Counted from the first letter of the stretch, positions 1-6,032 are shown. The stretch is DNA of 9,570 bases from Candidatus Staskawiczbacteria bacterium (GCA_903850725.1 CAINMG010000020.1:1-9570), one strand, 5' to 3'. Notes: a model not told the origin generated them from the sequence alone. A program made the numbers and translations.

Positions 1-27
1 AAATGTGAATAACTAAATTTTAAACAA

Positions 28-51
28 CCAAAAAGTCCGCTTTTATGCGGA
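28..51 (-). terminator. Rho-independent terminator of rnpB
   Basis: Read on the minus strand, a 5-bp stem (TCCGC / GCGGA) closes a 6-nt loop and is followed by C and five T residues. It lies about 10 nt past the 3' end of the RNase P RNA, where its transcript should stop. The stem is short but GC-rich against a very AT-rich background. No further gene is seen in the remaining 27 nt of the window. Confidence 0.75.
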
Positions 52-60
52 ATCTTTGAT

Positions 61-470
61 GTCTTAGCAAGACTATAAGCCGAATTCTGTGTTATGTGAT
101 TATCTGTCTGCCCATTCGATTACTCTCAGGGTCAAGCGAACTACTTTTAATCCAGCACTTAATAATTAGAAAATTTAGAATTCATAAATTAATAAGAATT
201 CTTGTAGGTTTTCCCTACTAAAACTTACTTCTTTTAGTGCTAGACTTTGTTCTTGCACACAGGTAAGGATTTTGCCGTTTCACTTCAATATTACTATTGA
301 ATTTATCCCATAAGGATAGTTTAATCTTTTCAAACTAAACCGTCACTGCTCGCACCTCGCGTGTTACCACGGACGGGTATTACCCGCTACCAATTTACCA
401 CTTTCGTAGTGAGTGTTCGGACTTTCCTCCCCCCACAAATGCAGGAAGCAATCACTCATCTTGCTAAGAC
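61..470 (-). ncRNA. rnpB: RNase P RNA (catalytic RNA of tRNA 5' processing)
   Basis: This RNA is the catalytic subunit of RNase P, which removes 5' leaders from precursor tRNAs together with the RnpA protein. The diagnostic conserved block GAGGAAAGTCCGAACA lies at 429-414. The matching 3' block ACAGAATTCGGCTTAT lies at about 90-75. The two form helix P4 (416-423 with 77-84), including the expected unpaired U. The ends form a perfect 12-bp P1 helix (459-470 with 61-72), and P2 pairs 450-455 with 96-101. The length of about 410 nt is normal for a bacterial RNase P RNA. The 3' block resembles the class A (ancestral) type. The P15-P17 region (about 138-252) is enlarged by AU-rich hairpins. The gene has its own promoter and terminator, so it is probably transcribed separately from the ribosomal operon. 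Ends are inferred from P1 and the promoter spacing. Confidence 0.95.
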
Positions 471-506
471 ATTTTTAATAATATATTAGTTTCACTAATC
501 TGTCAA
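470..506 (-). promoter_or_regulatory. Sigma70-type promoter of rnpB
   Basis: On the minus strand a perfect -35 box TTGACA (501-506) is followed by a 17-bp spacer and the -10 box TATTAT (478-483). The likely transcription start is the G at 470, 7 nt after the -10 box and exactly the first base of the P1 helix. This agreement between promoter spacing and RNA 5' end supports both calls. The spacer contains an inverted repeat, ATTAGT-GAA-ACTAAT (485-499), which might be an operator or chance in AT-rich DNA. Confidence 0.88.
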
Positions 507-514
507 GGTGTAAT

Positions 515-540
515 AAAAAAATGGCGAGAGGCCATTTTTT
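515..540 (-). terminator. Terminator after the ribosomal/secY operon
   Basis: A 10-bp stem (516-525 with 531-540) with loop CTCTC (minus strand) contains ATGGC/GCCAT flanked by A and T runs. Because A runs precede and T runs follow the stem on either strand, it could work in both directions. It lies about 45 nt past the secY stop and just before the rnpB promoter, so it should end the long ribosomal transcript before rnpB. Confidence 0.85.
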
Positions 541-542
541 AC

Positions 543-579
543 TTTGTGTAAATCTGTTTTTAAATATGTGATGATCTGT
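543..579. repeat. Half copy of the CAGAT-rich hairpin repeat
   Basis: These 37 nt match the right-hand arm of the full repeats at 5561-5660 and 6958-7057. The last 13 nt (TGTGATGATCTGT on the plus strand) are identical to the end of the 5561-5660 copy. The left arm is missing. As with the full copies, it begins only a few bases (3 nt) after a stop codon, here that of secY. Confidence 0.7.
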
Positions 580-582
580 GTT

Positions 583-1860
583 TTAAAAAGTATCGTATTC
601 GCGCATCTGTAATTGAGAATTAACTTGACGCATTGTGTCGAGCACAACTGACACAACGATTAAAAGTGAAGTTCCTCCAATCAAAAATGTAAATCCTGTC
701 ACTCCTGTCACTCCTGCAACAATTGATGGCAAAACTGCAATAAGTCCCAAAAACATAGCTCCTGTAAATAAAACTCTGTTTAATATATGTTTTAAAAACA
801 TTGTTGTTGAAGTTCCTGGCCTTACTCCTGGAATAAATCCACCCATTTTTTGCAAATTTTCAGAAATAGCTTTTGGATCAAATGTAACTGCTGTATAAAA
901 ATATGTAAACAATACAACTAAAATAAAATATAAAACTCCATGAACCCAAGCATTATTAAAAAACAATCCAACGTTTGTGGCTATAGTTCCTACAATTCCA
1001 GATGATCCTCCCAAAAATCCTGCAATCATTCCTGGAAAAAGTAAAATTGACATTGCAAAGATAATTGGCATAACTCCAGCTGGGTTAACATTTAAAGGCA
1101 AATAAGTTGATCCTCCTCCAAACATTTTGTTTCCCCTCACTCTCTTAGCATAAGATACTGGGATATTCCTTCTAGCTTCAGTAATCAAAACAACTCCCGC
1201 AATTATAACTATAGAAAGCACAAAGAAAATAATATATGAAGGAATTTTTGATGGATCCCATGTTGCAAATGTTTGGAAAATATTAGTTGGCAATGTAGCT
1301 ACGATACCAGCAAAAATTAAAAGTGAAATTCCGTTTCCCAGTCCTTGTTCTGTAATAATCTCACCAAGCCACATCAAAAACATCGCTCCAGCTGTAATGG
1401 TAATTATAGAAGCTATCATTGTTGGCAAAGAAAGTCCACCAATTATGCCTTGTCTTTGAAATAATGTGAGCATACCATAACCTTCAAATGCTGCCAAAGG
1501 TATTGTCAAAAGCCTGCCATATTGATTAAATTTTTGTCTGCCTGCTTCACCCTCTTCTTTGTACATTTTCTCCATAGCGGGAATAATCATTGTCAAAAGC
1601 TGTAAAATAATTGTAGCTGTAATATATGGACCAACTCCCATCAACACTATTGAAAAATTACTCAAAGCTCCTCCGGAAAAAAGGTTTAAAAGTCCAAAAA
1701 CTTGGTTGTCAGTAAAAAATCTTCTCAAATTTTCTGTGCCAATTCCCGGTATTGGAATATTGGCTGCAATTCTAAATACCACAAAAAGCCCAATTACAAT
1801 TAGGAATTTATTTCTTAGGTCTTTGCTTTTTATTAAAAATAGTATTTTATCGTACCACAC
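583..1860 (-). CDS. secY: Protein translocase subunit SecY
   Basis: SecY forms the membrane pore of the SecYEG channel that exports unfolded proteins and inserts membrane proteins. The 425-residue product has the usual length and ten hydrophobic segments, starting at about residues 17-37. Family landmarks are present: the PIPGI turn (36-40), the GLLNLFSGGALSNFSI plug/TM2 region (56-71), the QYGR loop (113-116), the cytoplasmic C4 loop with YAKR (237-240) and STYLPL (251-256), and the C5 loop with the key arginine R347 in IPGVRPG, which contacts SecA or the ribosome in known structures. The start is GTG (1858-1860): a TAA lies in frame three codons upstream and the next methionine is at residue 74. 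No Shine-Dalgarno sequence is visible. It is the last gene of the spc block; adk, map and infA, which often follow, are replaced by rnpB. Confidence 0.98.
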   Translation of the reverse strand: MWYDKILFLIKSKDLRNKFLIVIGLFVVFRIAANIPIPGIGTENLRRFFTDNQVFGLLNLFSGGALSNFSIVLMGVGPYITATIILQLLTMIIPAMEKMYKEEGEAGRQKFNQYGRLLTIPLAAFEGYGMLTLFQRQGIIGGLSLPTMIASIITITAGAMFLMWLGEIITEQGLGNGISLLIFAGIVATLPTNIFQTFATWDPSKIPSYIIFFVLSIVIIAGVVLITEARRNIPVSYAKRVRGNKMFGGGSTYLPLNVNPAGVMPIIFAMSILLFPGMIAGFLGGSSGIVGTIATNVGLFFNNAWVHGVLYFILVVLFTYFYTAVTFDPKAISENLQKMGGFIPGVRPGTSTTMFLKHILNRVLFTGAMFLGLIAVLPSIVAGVTGVTGFTFLIGGTSLLIVVSVVLDTMRQVNSQLQMREYDTF

Positions 1861-1864
1861 TAAA

Positions 1865-1936
1865 GTTTACAGGGTTATAAAGTTATAAAGTTATAAAGTT
1901 AGCTTACTTTATGAACTTTAGAAACTTTAAAAACTT
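1865..1936. repeat. AAAGTT/AACTTT repeat and hairpin in the secY leader
   Basis: The rplO-secY gap is made almost entirely of simple repeats. Three tandem copies of the 8-mer GTTATAAA lie at 1874-1897 (plus strand). Further AACTTT motifs run to the rplO stop. On the minus strand, 1886-1920 folds into a hairpin with ATAAAGT / ACTTTAT pairing around a 6-nt loop, extended outward by TAAAGT / ACTTTA. It sits just upstream of the GTG start of secY, so it could affect translation, or it may simply be an intergenic repeat. Confidence 0.65.
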
Positions 1937-2371
1937 TTAACTTTTTACCGAGCCTCCGGCTTTTTCGATTGCCTCTTTAGCGGTTTTAGAAACTTTACAT
2001 TTTTCAATTGAAAGCTTTTTGGTCAATTTGCCAGTACCCAAAATTTTAACTTTAGGATTTTTACCTTCAATTTTTTCTATAATTCCAGCTAAAACTAAAG
2101 TTGTTGGGTTAACTAAGCTGTTATTTTTAAATTTACCTTCCAATGTAGTAATATTTACAACTGCAGTATTATCTTCAAACACAAATCTGCGATATCCTTT
2201 GAGTTTTGGATATCTTTTGATCAACTCTCTAATCATTGGCATAAATTTTCTACCAGCTCTTGAGTTTTGCCCTTTCATTCCACGCGAAGAATAGGTGCCT
2301 TTTTTGCCACCTCGGCCAACTCTTTTCTTGCCATGATTTTTATGTTTTGGTTGTAATTCGTGTATTTGCAT
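1937..2371 (-). CDS. rplO: 50S ribosomal protein L15
   Basis: L15 is a late-assembly protein of the large subunit that binds 23S rRNA. The 144-residue product matches the usual length. The N-terminal region has the typical basic, glycine-rich extension: KKRVGRGGKKGTYSSRGMKGQ (residues 15-35, quoted in part) reaches into rRNA. The globular part ends with the family motif KTAKEAIEKAGG (129-140). The ATG starts only 1 nt after the rpsE stop, so the two are very likely translationally coupled. This tight junction is where rpmD (L30) normally lies, and there is no room for it. Confidence 0.97.
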   Translation of the reverse strand: MQIHELQPKHKNHGKKRVGRGGKKGTYSSRGMKGQNSRAGRKFMPMIRELIKRYPKLKGYRRFVFEDNTAVVNITTLEGKFKNNSLVNPTTLVLAGIIEKIEGKNPKVKILGTGKLTKKLSIEKCKVSKTAKEAIEKAGGSVKS

Positions 2372-2372
2372 T

Positions 2373-2930
2373 TTATTTTAATTTTAATTTTTTCAAAGCT
2401 TCCATTGTTGCTCTAGCATTGTTTAATTTGTTCTTTGATCCTGACAAAATCTTTGAAGAAATATTTTTTATACCAGCCAAATCACAAATAATTCTCACAG
2501 AACCTCCTGCTACCAATCCCCTTCCTTTCATTTGAGGCTTAAGCATAATCACAGCAGAACCAGATTTTGCAGATACCATATGAGGAATTGTTCCATCTTT
2601 AATGGCAACTACAAACAAATTTTTCTTAGCTGCTCTTGTAGCTTTTTCAACTGCTTGAGAGACATCTTTACCTTTATCGATTCCAATACCAATTTTTCCT
2701 TTTTTGTCACCAGCTACAATTACAGCTCTAAATTTCATTCTTTTTCCTCCACCAGTTACTCTAGTAACACGAGCTAAATCCAAAAGCTTTGATTCAAAAT
2801 CATCTTTTTTAAAGTCTCTTCCGCCACCATGCTTAAAACCAGCACCTCTTATAGGCTTAAAACCTTCCACAGTTGTGGCTCTTTCTTTTAAAACTATTTC
2901 CTCTTTTTTTGCTTTTATATCTTCTACCAT
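2373..2930 (-). CDS. rpsE: 30S ribosomal protein S5
   Basis: S5 sits at the mRNA entry side of the small subunit and contributes to decoding accuracy. The 185-residue protein has a basic N-terminal tail (1-45), the double-stranded-RNA-binding-like domain starting near FESKLLDLARVTRVTGGGKR (45-64), and the C-terminal domain with TIPH (114-117) and the GLVAGGSVR stretch (138-146). Near the C terminus the common SLGSxNP-type segment is replaced by a lysine- and asparagine-rich variant (SGSKNKLNNARATMEAL). The start is the first ATG after the rplR stop, 15 nt away, with no Shine-Dalgarno motif. Confidence 0.97.
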   Translation of the reverse strand: MVEDIKAKKEEIVLKERATTVEGFKPIRGAGFKHGGGRDFKKDDFESKLLDLARVTRVTGGGKRMKFRAVIVAGDKKGKIGIGIDKGKDVSQAVEKATRAAKKNLFVVAIKDGTIPHMVSAKSGSAVIMLKPQMKGRGLVAGGSVRIICDLAGIKNISSKILSGSKNKLNNARATMEALKKLKLK

Positions 2931-2945
2931 TTTTTTATATTTAAA

Positions 2946-3290
2946 TTAAAATTTTAAACCACCTTCTCTAGCACCTTCTGCTACGGCCTTGATTCTTCCA
3001 TGAAATACCAATCCACCTCTATCAAAAACTACTTTTTCAATTTTTTTATCAGTTGCCTTTTTAGCAATCAATTTACCGATCTCAGTTGCTTTCTGCATTT
3101 TAGTACTTTTGCCTTTAATGCTTTTGTCGGAAACTACACCAATCATTACTCCTTTATCATCATCTATCAATTGAGCATAAATATGATTTAAAGATCTAAA
3201 TACATAAAGCCTTGGGCAAACCTCTGTGCCATTTATCTTAAATCTTATTTTTTTGTGACGCCTTGCGCGTTTTTCTGTTTTTACTGACAT
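2946..3290 (-). CDS. rplR: 50S ribosomal protein L18
   Basis: L18 binds 5S rRNA together with L5 and helps attach it to the central protuberance. The 114-residue product begins MSVKTEKRARRHKKIR, the usual arginine/lysine-rich 5S-binding N terminus, and carries the PRLYVFRSLNHIYAQLIDD strand and the C-terminal FDRGG...HGRIKAVAEGAREGGL signature. An in-frame ATG further upstream (to 3350) would add 20 residues unlike L18 that lie inside the repeat element at 3313-3409, so the start at 3290 is preferred. Confidence 0.95.
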   Translation of the reverse strand: MSVKTEKRARRHKKIRFKINGTEVCPRLYVFRSLNHIYAQLIDDDKGVMIGVVSDKSIKGKSTKMQKATEIGKLIAKKATDKKIEKVVFDRGGLVFHGRIKAVAEGAREGGLKF

Positions 3291-3312
3291 ATAATTGTAA
3301 TAATTAATTAAT

Positions 3313-3409
3313 GAAGCGAGGTAATAAACTTTTTGTAATCCCTGGTCCACTTGCCCGCAGAGGCAAAGGGGGTTACCAGCAGATGGAAAAAAGTTTGTTA
3401 TCGAGCGAA
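3313..3409. repeat. GC-tipped hairpin element, copy 1
   Basis: This element fills most of the gap between rplF and rplR. On the minus strand it is an imperfect inverted repeat: an arm containing AACAAACTTTTTT pairs with AAAAAGTTTATTA, with TGGT/ACCA further in and an apical hairpin TTGCC-TCTGCG-GGCAA. A TCGCT motif occurs in the same orientation at both ends. It begins 1 nt after the rplF stop codon. It shares its layout and apical GCCTCT...CGGG core with the element at 4399-4481, but the arm sequences differ. Confidence 0.75.
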
Positions 3410-3410
3410 A

Positions 3411-3956
3411 TTACTTCTTGGCAGCTACAACTTTCTTACCTTCTTTTCTTCTAATTTTCTCTCCTTGGTATTTAATTCCTTTTCCTTTGTATGGCTCAGC
3501 TTTCTTAGCTTGTCTTATTTCTGCTGAGATCTGACCTACTTTTTGCTTATCGATACCTGAAACAATAATAACGTTTTTCTCAACTGCAAATGTGACTCCT
3601 TCTGGTTTCTTTATTTTAATTGGATGAATAAATCCCACATTCAAACTCAATGCATCAGCCTCAACTATTGCCTTAAAACCTACTCCTTCTATCTCAAGTT
3701 TTGTCTCATATCCTTTACTTACACCTTCTACCATATTAAATATTAAAGCTCTATAAAGTCCCCACAATGCTCTGGCTTTTTTGGATTCTCTTTTTGGTGT
3801 AACAAAAATTTTGTTGTCTTTTAATTCAACTGCTATATCTGGGTGTATTTCTCTTGAAAGCTCTCCTTTTGGACCTGAAACCTTAATGGTATCGGAACCA
3901 ATTTCAACTTTCACTCCTGTTGGTAATTCAATTAATTTTTTTCCAATTCTTGACAT
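3411..3956 (-). CDS. rplF: 50S ribosomal protein L6
   Basis: L6 binds the sarcin-ricin region of 23S rRNA near the factor-binding site. The 181-residue protein starts MSRIGKKLIELPTGVKVEI, the standard L6 N terminus, and has the two repeated alpha/beta domains (about 10-80 and 83-160). The C-terminal PYKGKGIKYQGEKIRRKEGKK signature (155-175, quoted as a motif) is the rRNA-contact segment. The gene follows rpsH with a 31-nt gap and no Shine-Dalgarno sequence. Its TAA stop is followed after 1 nt by the hairpin element at 3313-3409. Confidence 0.97.
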   Translation of the reverse strand: MSRIGKKLIELPTGVKVEIGSDTIKVSGPKGELSREIHPDIAVELKDNKIFVTPKRESKKARALWGLYRALIFNMVEGVSKGYETKLEIEGVGFKAIVEADALSLNVGFIHPIKIKKPEGVTFAVEKNVIIVSGIDKQKVGQISAEIRQAKKAEPYKGKGIKYQGEKIRRKEGKKVVAAKK

Positions 3957-3987
3957 AATTTTTATTTATTATTTTATTGTTCGTCGC

Positions 3988-4374
3988 TTACCATACTTCG
4001 CAAATAACTTCTCCTCCTAAATTTTGTTTTTTTGCGTCCTTACCAATCATTAAACCTTTTGATGTTGAAACTATAGATATTCCATAACCTCCCATAACTT
4101 TCCTTATCTCATCATTGCTGTGGTAAATTCTTTGGCCTTGCTTTGAAACTCTTTTGAGGCCTGCAATTTTAGGTAATCCATTTTCATATTTTAAAGTTAT
4201 TTTTAAAGTTTTCATCTTACCTTTGTTTGTTTTTTTAACATCAGCAATAAATCCATTACTTTCCAAAAGTTTGGCAATTTCGTACTTCAAATTTGAAGCT
4301 GAAATTGAAAAATCCAACTTTTGTACAGCCTGAGCGTTTCTTATTTGATTTAGTAAATCTACAATTTTATCCAT
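3988..4374 (-). CDS. rpsH: 30S ribosomal protein S8
   Basis: S8 binds helix 21 of 16S rRNA early in small-subunit assembly; in E. coli it is also the translational repressor of the spc operon. The 128-residue product has the N-terminal DLLNQIRNAQ motif, a central KTLKITLKYENGLPKI strand region and the C-terminal GLMIGKDAKKQNLGGEVICEVW rRNA-binding end (quoted in outline). Its N terminus lacks the few residues (MxMTDP type) that many homologues have. Whether S8 autoregulates here cannot be judged: the usual target near rplE/rplX is not obvious. Confidence 0.97.
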   Translation of the reverse strand: MDKIVDLLNQIRNAQAVQKLDFSISASNLKYEIAKLLESNGFIADVKKTNKGKMKTLKITLKYENGLPKIAGLKRVSKQGQRIYHSNDEIRKVMGGYGISIVSTSKGLMIGKDAKKQNLGGEVICEVW

Positions 4375-4398
4375 AATATTATTTTATATTTATTAATT

Positions 4399-4481
4399 GA
4401 GCGAGCCAAATAAATTTTTTGAGCACGCGGGTGCCCCGTAGAGAGGCCGTGGCGCGCAGAAAAATTTGATTTGGCGAGCGA
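4399..4481. repeat. GC-tipped hairpin element, copy 2
   Basis: This element lies between rpsN and rpsH, starting 2 nt after the rpsN stop. On the minus strand CCAAATCAAATTTTT pairs imperfectly with AAAAAATTTATTTGG. Inside these arms are GCGCG / CGCGTGC and an apical GCC...GGC hairpin around TCTCTACG. TCGCTCG and CTCGCTC flank the arms in the same orientation. The tip is strikingly GC-rich compared with the neighbouring genes. It is related to copy 1 by layout and by the apical core. Confidence 0.75.
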
Positions 4482-4483
4482 CA

Positions 4484-4669
4484 TTACCACGATGACTTCT
4501 TTATTCCTGGGATTTCTCCTTTGTTGGCCAATTCTCTGAAACAAATTCTGCAAATTCCAAATGCTCTCATAAATCCATGCCTTCTTCCACATTTAAAACA
4601 ACGCCTTACTAATCTTGAAGAAAATTTTGGTTTCTGTTTAACTTTTGCTTCTTGTGATACTTTGGCCAT
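4484..4669 (-). CDS. rpsN: 30S ribosomal protein S14, zinc-binding short form
   Basis: S14 sits in the head of the small subunit and is needed for its late assembly. The 61-residue length and four cysteines (C24, C27, C40, C43; CFKC...CRIC) identify the zinc-binding C+ form, as opposed to the roughly 100-residue zinc-free form. The conserved HGFMRAFGICRICFRELA segment and the terminal SSW are typical. The ATG is 1 nt after the rplE stop, which suggests coupled translation. A longer overlapping minus-strand reading frame here (up to 4592) is a shadow. Confidence 0.97.
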   Translation of the reverse strand: MAKVSQEAKVKQKPKFSSRLVRRCFKCGRRHGFMRAFGICRICFRELANKGEIPGIKKSSW

Positions 4670-4670
4670 A

Positions 4671-5237
4671 TTATTTTTTATCGTCTTCCTTCATTGGAAA
4701 ACCCATTAATTTATATAATTCCAATCCTTCTTCTTTATTTTTTGCATTTACAGAAATTGTTATTTGGAGTCCAATAATTGTTTTTTCTTTTTCAGTAAAC
4801 ACTTCAGGAAACATAATATGTTCTTTAAATCCAATATTCAGATTACCTTTTTGATCTATTGACTTTGTGCTAATTCCCTTAAAATCACGAGATCTAGGCA
4901 AAGATAAAAATATTAATCTCTCTAAAAAATCCCACATTCTTTGCTTTCTTAAAGTAGCTACTGCTCCAATTTCTAGACCCTCTCTTAATTTAAATCCAGC
5001 AATTGATTTTTTAGCTTTTGTTATTTTAACTTTTTGTCCGCATATTAAGCCCAAGTCATTGGCTATCAAATTTTGAATTTTTTCTCTTTCTCCAGATGTT
5101 TTTGTAGAAACTTCTTTTCCAAAACAATTTGAAATAACAACTTTCTTAATGCAAGGAACAGCCATTTGGTTTTTGTAACCAAATTTCTTTTGCATAGCTG
5201 GGATCACTTCTTTATTATATTTTTCTTTTAAGCTCAT
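4671..5237 (-). CDS. rplE: 50S ribosomal protein L5
   Basis: L5 joins 5S rRNA to the large subunit and contacts the P-site tRNA through a loop. The 188-residue protein is slightly longer than usual (about 180). It has the N-terminal LKEKYNKEVIPAMQKKFGYKN helix region (quoted in outline), the VPCIKKVVISNCFG strand (28-41), the QKVKITKAKKSIAGFKLREG 5S-contact segment (74-93) and the SLPRSRDFKGIS loop (112-123). The last ten residues form a charged tail (MKEDDKK). It starts 10 nt after the rplX stop with only AT-rich sequence upstream. Confidence 0.97.
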   Translation of the reverse strand: MSLKEKYNKEVIPAMQKKFGYKNQMAVPCIKKVVISNCFGKEVSTKTSGEREKIQNLIANDLGLICGQKVKITKAKKSIAGFKLREGLEIGAVATLRKQRMWDFLERLIFLSLPRSRDFKGISTKSIDQKGNLNIGFKEHIMFPEVFTEKEKTIIGLQITISVNAKNKEEGLELYKLMGFPMKEDDKK

Positions 5238-5247
5238 TATATTTTAT

Positions 5248-5553
5248 TTAAATTTTTTGTTTACACTTTTTACAAATTCTATCTTTCTTGTCCCCCTCAA
5301 TTTTGTATCCGACTCTTACTGCTTTGGCACATTTAGGACAAATCAATTTTATGTTTGATACATCTAAAACTGCGGAAATTGAAACCATTTGACCTTTTTC
5401 TCCTTGTCTCTTTGCTTTGACTGCTTTTTTCTTTAAATTCATTCCTTCAACCAAAACTCCTCCTTCTTTTGGCAAAGACTTTAAAACCTTTCCGGTTCTA
5501 CCCTTATCTTTTCCTGTTATTATTAATACATTATCTCCTTTCTTTATTTTCAT
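5248..5553 (-). CDS. rplX: 50S ribosomal protein L24, zinc-ribbon form
   Basis: L24 is an assembly initiator that binds the 5' end of 23S rRNA. The 101-residue product starts with the KOW motif (MKIKKGDNVLIITGKDKGRTGKV, about residues 4-26, quoted as a motif) and has the VEGMNLKKK strand. The C-terminal part carries two CxxC pairs (C72/C75 and C94/C97) that would bind zinc; many L24 proteins have lost these cysteines. The start codon is preceded directly by the CAGAT hairpin repeat and AT-rich DNA, so no Shine-Dalgarno site is available. This is the only large break between rplN and rplX. Confidence 0.96.
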   Translation of the reverse strand: MKIKKGDNVLIITGKDKGRTGKVLKSLPKEGGVLVEGMNLKKKAVKAKRQGEKGQMVSISAVLDVSNIKLICPKCAKAVRVGYKIEGDKKDRICKKCKQKI

Positions 5554-5560
5554 TTAAAAT

Positions 5561-5660
5561 ACAGATTTTCGCAGATGTTTGACAGATTTTCACAGATCGC
5601 AGATTTTTTCGTTGTTATCTGTGATTTGTGCTTATCTGTTTTTAATCTGTGATGATCTGT
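5561..5660. repeat. 100-nt CAGAT-rich hairpin repeat, copy A
   Basis: These 100 nt are an imperfect palindrome made of repeated ACAGATTTTCACAGAT-like units on the left and their complements (ATCTGTG...) on the right, so the transcript can fold into one long hairpin. It matches the 100-nt copy at 6958-7057 at roughly 85% by eye. It abuts the rplN stop codon (sharing its last base at 5660) and ends 7 nt before the rplX start codon. Confidence 0.85.
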
Positions 5661-6028
5661 TATAGTAACTCTGAAGCCATCATCGCAATTTTATCAAACC
5701 CTTTTTCTTTTAATTCTTTAGCTGCAGGACCTAAAATTCTTGTTCCTTTTGGTAATTTACCATCTCCCAAAATTACAGCTGCATTATCATCAAATCTTAT
5801 ATATGATCCATCAGCTCTTTTATACTCTTTTCTTTGTCTGACTATAACAGCTTTAACTTTATCATGTTTTTTTACTAATTTTCTTGGTTCAGCTTTTTTG
5901 ACAGTAGCTACAACTATATCTCCCAACTGTGCATATCTTTTTCTTGTTCCGCCAAGTACATTAAAAACCTGGATTATTTTGCCTCCACTATTGTCCGCAA
6001 CTTTAAGCATTGTTCTTGGCTGTATCAT
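5660..6028 (-). CDS. rplN: 50S ribosomal protein L14
   Basis: L14 binds 23S rRNA at the subunit interface, forms bridges with 16S rRNA and is the docking site of the silencing factor RsfS. The 122-residue length and the sequence MIQPRTMLKVADNSGGK (1-17), the GDIVVATVKKAEPR strand, RFDDNAAVIL (78-87) and the GTRILGPAAKEL signature (95-106) are all typical. It begins 4 nt after the rpsQ stop. Its TAA stop is shared by one base with the hairpin repeat. Confidence 0.97.
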   Translation of the reverse strand: MIQPRTMLKVADNSGGKIIQVFNVLGGTRKRYAQLGDIVVATVKKAEPRKLVKKHDKVKAVIVRQRKEYKRADGSYIRFDDNAAVILGDGKLPKGTRILGPAAKELKEKGFDKIAMMASELL

Positions 6029-6032
6029 ATAA

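Noticed and set aside
635..898. Plus-strand open frames opposite secY and other genes (also 1559-1888, 2019-2294, 2260-2535, 5649-6032, 8165-8543)
   Set aside because: They lie antisense to confidently identified ribosomal or secY genes, have low-complexity translations and no family signature.
2931..2945. Possible remnant of rpmD or another small gene in the rplR-rpsE or rpsE-rplO gaps
   Set aside because: The gaps are 15 and 1 nt, too short for any gene.
3291..3350. A longer L18 with 20 extra N-terminal residues
   Set aside because: The added part is encoded by the hairpin element and does not resemble L18; the internal ATG at 3290 gives the normal N terminus.
3313..3409. tRNA or 5S rRNA gene in the GC-rich gap
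   Set aside because: No cloverleaf with a T-loop GTTCGAATC-like motif and no 5S conserved loop sequences are seen; the fold is a single long hairpin.
4359..4592. A 77-codon minus-strand frame overlapping rpsN and the hairpin element
   Set aside because: It is in a different frame from the clearly recognisable S14 gene, and its translation crosses the repeat at 4399-4481 with no known family.
5561..5660. CRISPR-like array, because of the repeated CAGATTTTCACAGAT units
   Set aside because: Units are short, irregular and arranged as an inverted repeat with no unique spacers of constant length; no cas genes are present.
5561..5660. Rho-independent terminator between rplN and rplX
   Set aside because: The hairpin is long, imperfect and AT-rich, with no T run directly after the stem in the transcription direction, and genes of the same operon follow.
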